From Spirochaetia bacterium (GTDB lineage Bacteria > Spirochaetota > Spirochaetia > Treponematales > Breznakiellaceae): 21,329 nucleotides of DNA. The stretch spans positions 1 through 21,329 of the forward strand of contig BNUU01000028.1 in the NCBI GenBank assembly GCA_025997595.1. The letters are read 5' to 3'. The position numbers were made by a program, and so were the translations under genes. Under the pieces are notes generated by a model. That model ran no database searches and was not told the origin of the DNA. It saw only the letters and a program-made list of their open reading frames with translations. Of this stretch, positions 20,523 through 21,329 are shown one piece after another (position 1 is the first letter of the stretch; every line of letters starts with the position of its first letter).

Positions 20523-21004
20523 AATTCCAATACCTCCGATGGCCTGTATATGCCAATAGCTTTGTAATTCTCCCGGATATTGACCCGCCTGACCCGTTCG
20601 ACAGTCCATGCCCTGGCAATATGCCCAAAGTTAAGGCTTACAATGAAGTCTAAGCCATTCACCGCAGTAATGGCAATATGGGCCGCATCTGTTTTACTGG
20701 CGCGGGTTACCGCATCCTCTTTGATATAAAGGGCTGTAAGCCTTTTAACTTCTTCTGAATCATCCAGGATTTCAACGCCGTAATCGCGGATAAGTTGCCA
20801 CATAAGCGCCCGCTTTTCCGGGTCCGGTTCATCATCTATTTCACCGGTGGCATAAATGGACGTATAGGGCTCAAACTTCCCGGCTTTTATCAGATCAAAC
20901 ACCTGCCGGACTTGGGCCTTGTATTCCTGATAATGCGGCTTTTGCCGTGTTTCGTAGTAAAAACTGAACATGGTCGTTTCAAGGTAGATTCGGGTGGCTT
21001 CCAT
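20519..21004 (-). CDS. PIN-domain protein (VapC-like toxin candidate)
   Basis: This 161-aa protein has the PIN-domain order of acidic residues. The first is in I-Y-L-E9-T-T-M-F, where Glu replaces the usual Asp. E55 is in A-T-G-E-I-D, D106 in K-T-D-A-A-H-I-A, and D119 with N125 in D-F-I-V-S-L-N-F-G-H-I. PIN proteins of this kind are Mg-dependent RNases, often toxins of type II toxin-antitoxin pairs. The start is the ATG at 21004, with AGGA about 9 nt upstream. A TTG at 21052 would extend the frame but lies in the -35 box (TTGAGA/TATAGT, 17-bp spacer). It is the first gene of the operon, overlapping its small partner by 4 bp: toxin-first order, opposite to most vapBC pairs. Confidence 0.8.
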   Translation of the reverse strand: MEATRIYLETTMFSFYYETRQKPHYQEYKAQVRQVFDLIKAGKFEPYTSIYATGEIDDEPDPEKRALMWQLIRDYGVEILDDSEEVKRLTALYIKEDAVTRASKTDAAHIAITAVNGLDFIVSLNFGHIARAWTVERVRRVNIRENYKAIGIYRPSEVLEL

Positions 21005-21023
21005 TGCTTTAAATCCTACCCTT

Positions 21024-21052
21024 ACTATAGCGTATTTAACCGTGTTTCTCAA
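21024..21052 (-). promoter_or_regulatory. sigma70-type promoter of the PIN/partner operon
   Basis: On the minus strand TTGAGA (21047-21052), 17 bp, then TATAGT (21024-21029) places the start near 21017, giving a leader of only about 13 nt that begins at the Shine-Dalgarno AGGA (21014-21017). The promoter lies between the right direct-repeat copy and the PIN start codon, so it belongs to the cassette itself. Confidence 0.7.
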
Positions 21053-21070
21053 CTGACAAAATAGGGCTAT

Positions 21071-21097
21071 TGCATTTACCTGTTCAGCCCCACCGCT
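21071..21097. repeat. 27-bp direct repeat, right copy (other copy 20097-20123)
   Basis: This copy covers the last codons and stop of the coiled-coil membrane gene and a few bases beyond. It differs from the left copy at one position (T versus C at 21083). Confidence 0.75.
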
Positions 21098-21329
21098 CCT
21101 GCAACAATGCCCCCAAGTGCGAAGGCTGTTGCGGTGAAAAAGGCGGTGCGGTAGCGGCGGCGGGATGTTTCAAGGGCCCCGATCCGCAGTTCCGCTGTTT
21201 GTCGGTAGGCGGCGAAGGAGTGTTCCAAGTTCGTCAAGGAGGACTCGGCTTTCATCAAGGCTGCCTGCAGCCCGCTCAATTCCGTCTGTGAGGTTTCCGC
21301 TCTGCTCCAGAGCGCGGTCGAGGTCCTTC
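21076..21329 (-). CDS. coiled-coil protein with C-terminal TM segment, N-terminus outside window
   Basis: The minus frame is open to the window edge; the TTG at 21279 is an internal codon. The visible 83 residues begin with polar heptad-patterned sequence (S-Q-T-E-L-S-G-L-Q-A-A-L-M-K-A-E) and then about 20 hydrophobic residues (F-F-T-A-T-A-F-A-L-G-G-I-V-A-G-A-V-G-L) ending N-R. This is the layout of tail-anchored coiled-coil proteins such as Borrelia Bdr or phage-associated membrane proteins. Function unknown. Its 3' end is the source of the direct repeat around the PIN cassette. Confidence 0.65.
   Translation of the reverse strand, partial: RTSTALWSRAETSQTELSGLQAALMKAESSLTNLEHSFAAYRQTAELRIGALETSRRRYRTAFFTATAFALGGIVAGAVGLNR

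Overview
The window most likely comes from a spirochaete of the genus Treponema, probably a gut-associated species. I infer this from the style of the proteins: secreted lipoproteins with relaxed lipoboxes, an FMN-binding fumarate-reductase-like lipoprotein, and a large ATPase-like/TPR protein. No rRNA or other definitive marker is present. Conserved genes are GC-rich. Two stretches are clearly AT-rich (about 1-2240 and 5940-7960) and look like accessory DNA.

Layout, left to right. Bases 1-2240 (AT-rich) hold the 3' part of a Fic-domain gene, a convergent unknown two-TM protein, a roughly 360-bp intergenic region with a promoter and a possible twin operator, and a YgiW/YdeI-type periplasmic OB-fold protein ending at a strong hairpin. 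Bases 2353-5923 hold oligoendopeptidase F (minus), a proline-rich lipoprotein with a possible LEA-2-like domain (plus), and an EpmA-type lysyl-tRNA synthetase paralogue (minus). Bases 5987-7676 (AT-rich) form a divergent module: a MerR-family regulator facing a two-gene operon for a carboxymuconolactone-decarboxylase-like protein and an NHL-repeat secreted protein. The operon promoter has the 19-bp spacer and inverted repeat typical of MerR-activated promoters.

Bases 7741-8237 hold an ORF remnant, a 22-bp duplication of the 3' end of tRNA-Gln(CTG), a highly structured palindromic element, and the tRNA itself. Next come apt (minus) and a translationally coupled pair (plus), a two-domain GT4-type glycosyltransferase followed by a GH130-type phosphorylase, which probably make and turn over a mannoside or related glycan. 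A CAT-anticodon tRNA overlaps the stop codon of the GH130 gene on the opposite strand.

Bases 12851-18896 (minus) hold a lipoprotein flavin reductase with an ApbE-type FMN attachment motif, a Gfo/Idh/MocA oxidoreductase, and a large protein that looks like a degenerate cyclase-P-loop ATPase-TPR signalling protein. Ornithine carbamoyltransferase (plus) follows. The right end holds a repeat- and hairpin-rich intergenic region and a PIN-domain toxin-like gene overlapping a small partner gene (toxin first). This cassette is bracketed by a 27-bp near-perfect direct repeat derived from the 3' end of the next gene, a coiled-coil membrane protein cut by the window edge.

The best candidates for a little-described system are the repeat-bracketed PIN/partner cassette, the MerR-CMD-NHL module, and the structured tRNA-Gln-adjacent element. 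Several genes (merR, epmA, the 301-aa protein, possibly the TPR protein) have a -10 box only 5-9 nt from the start codon and no ribosome-binding site, suggesting leaderless transcripts.
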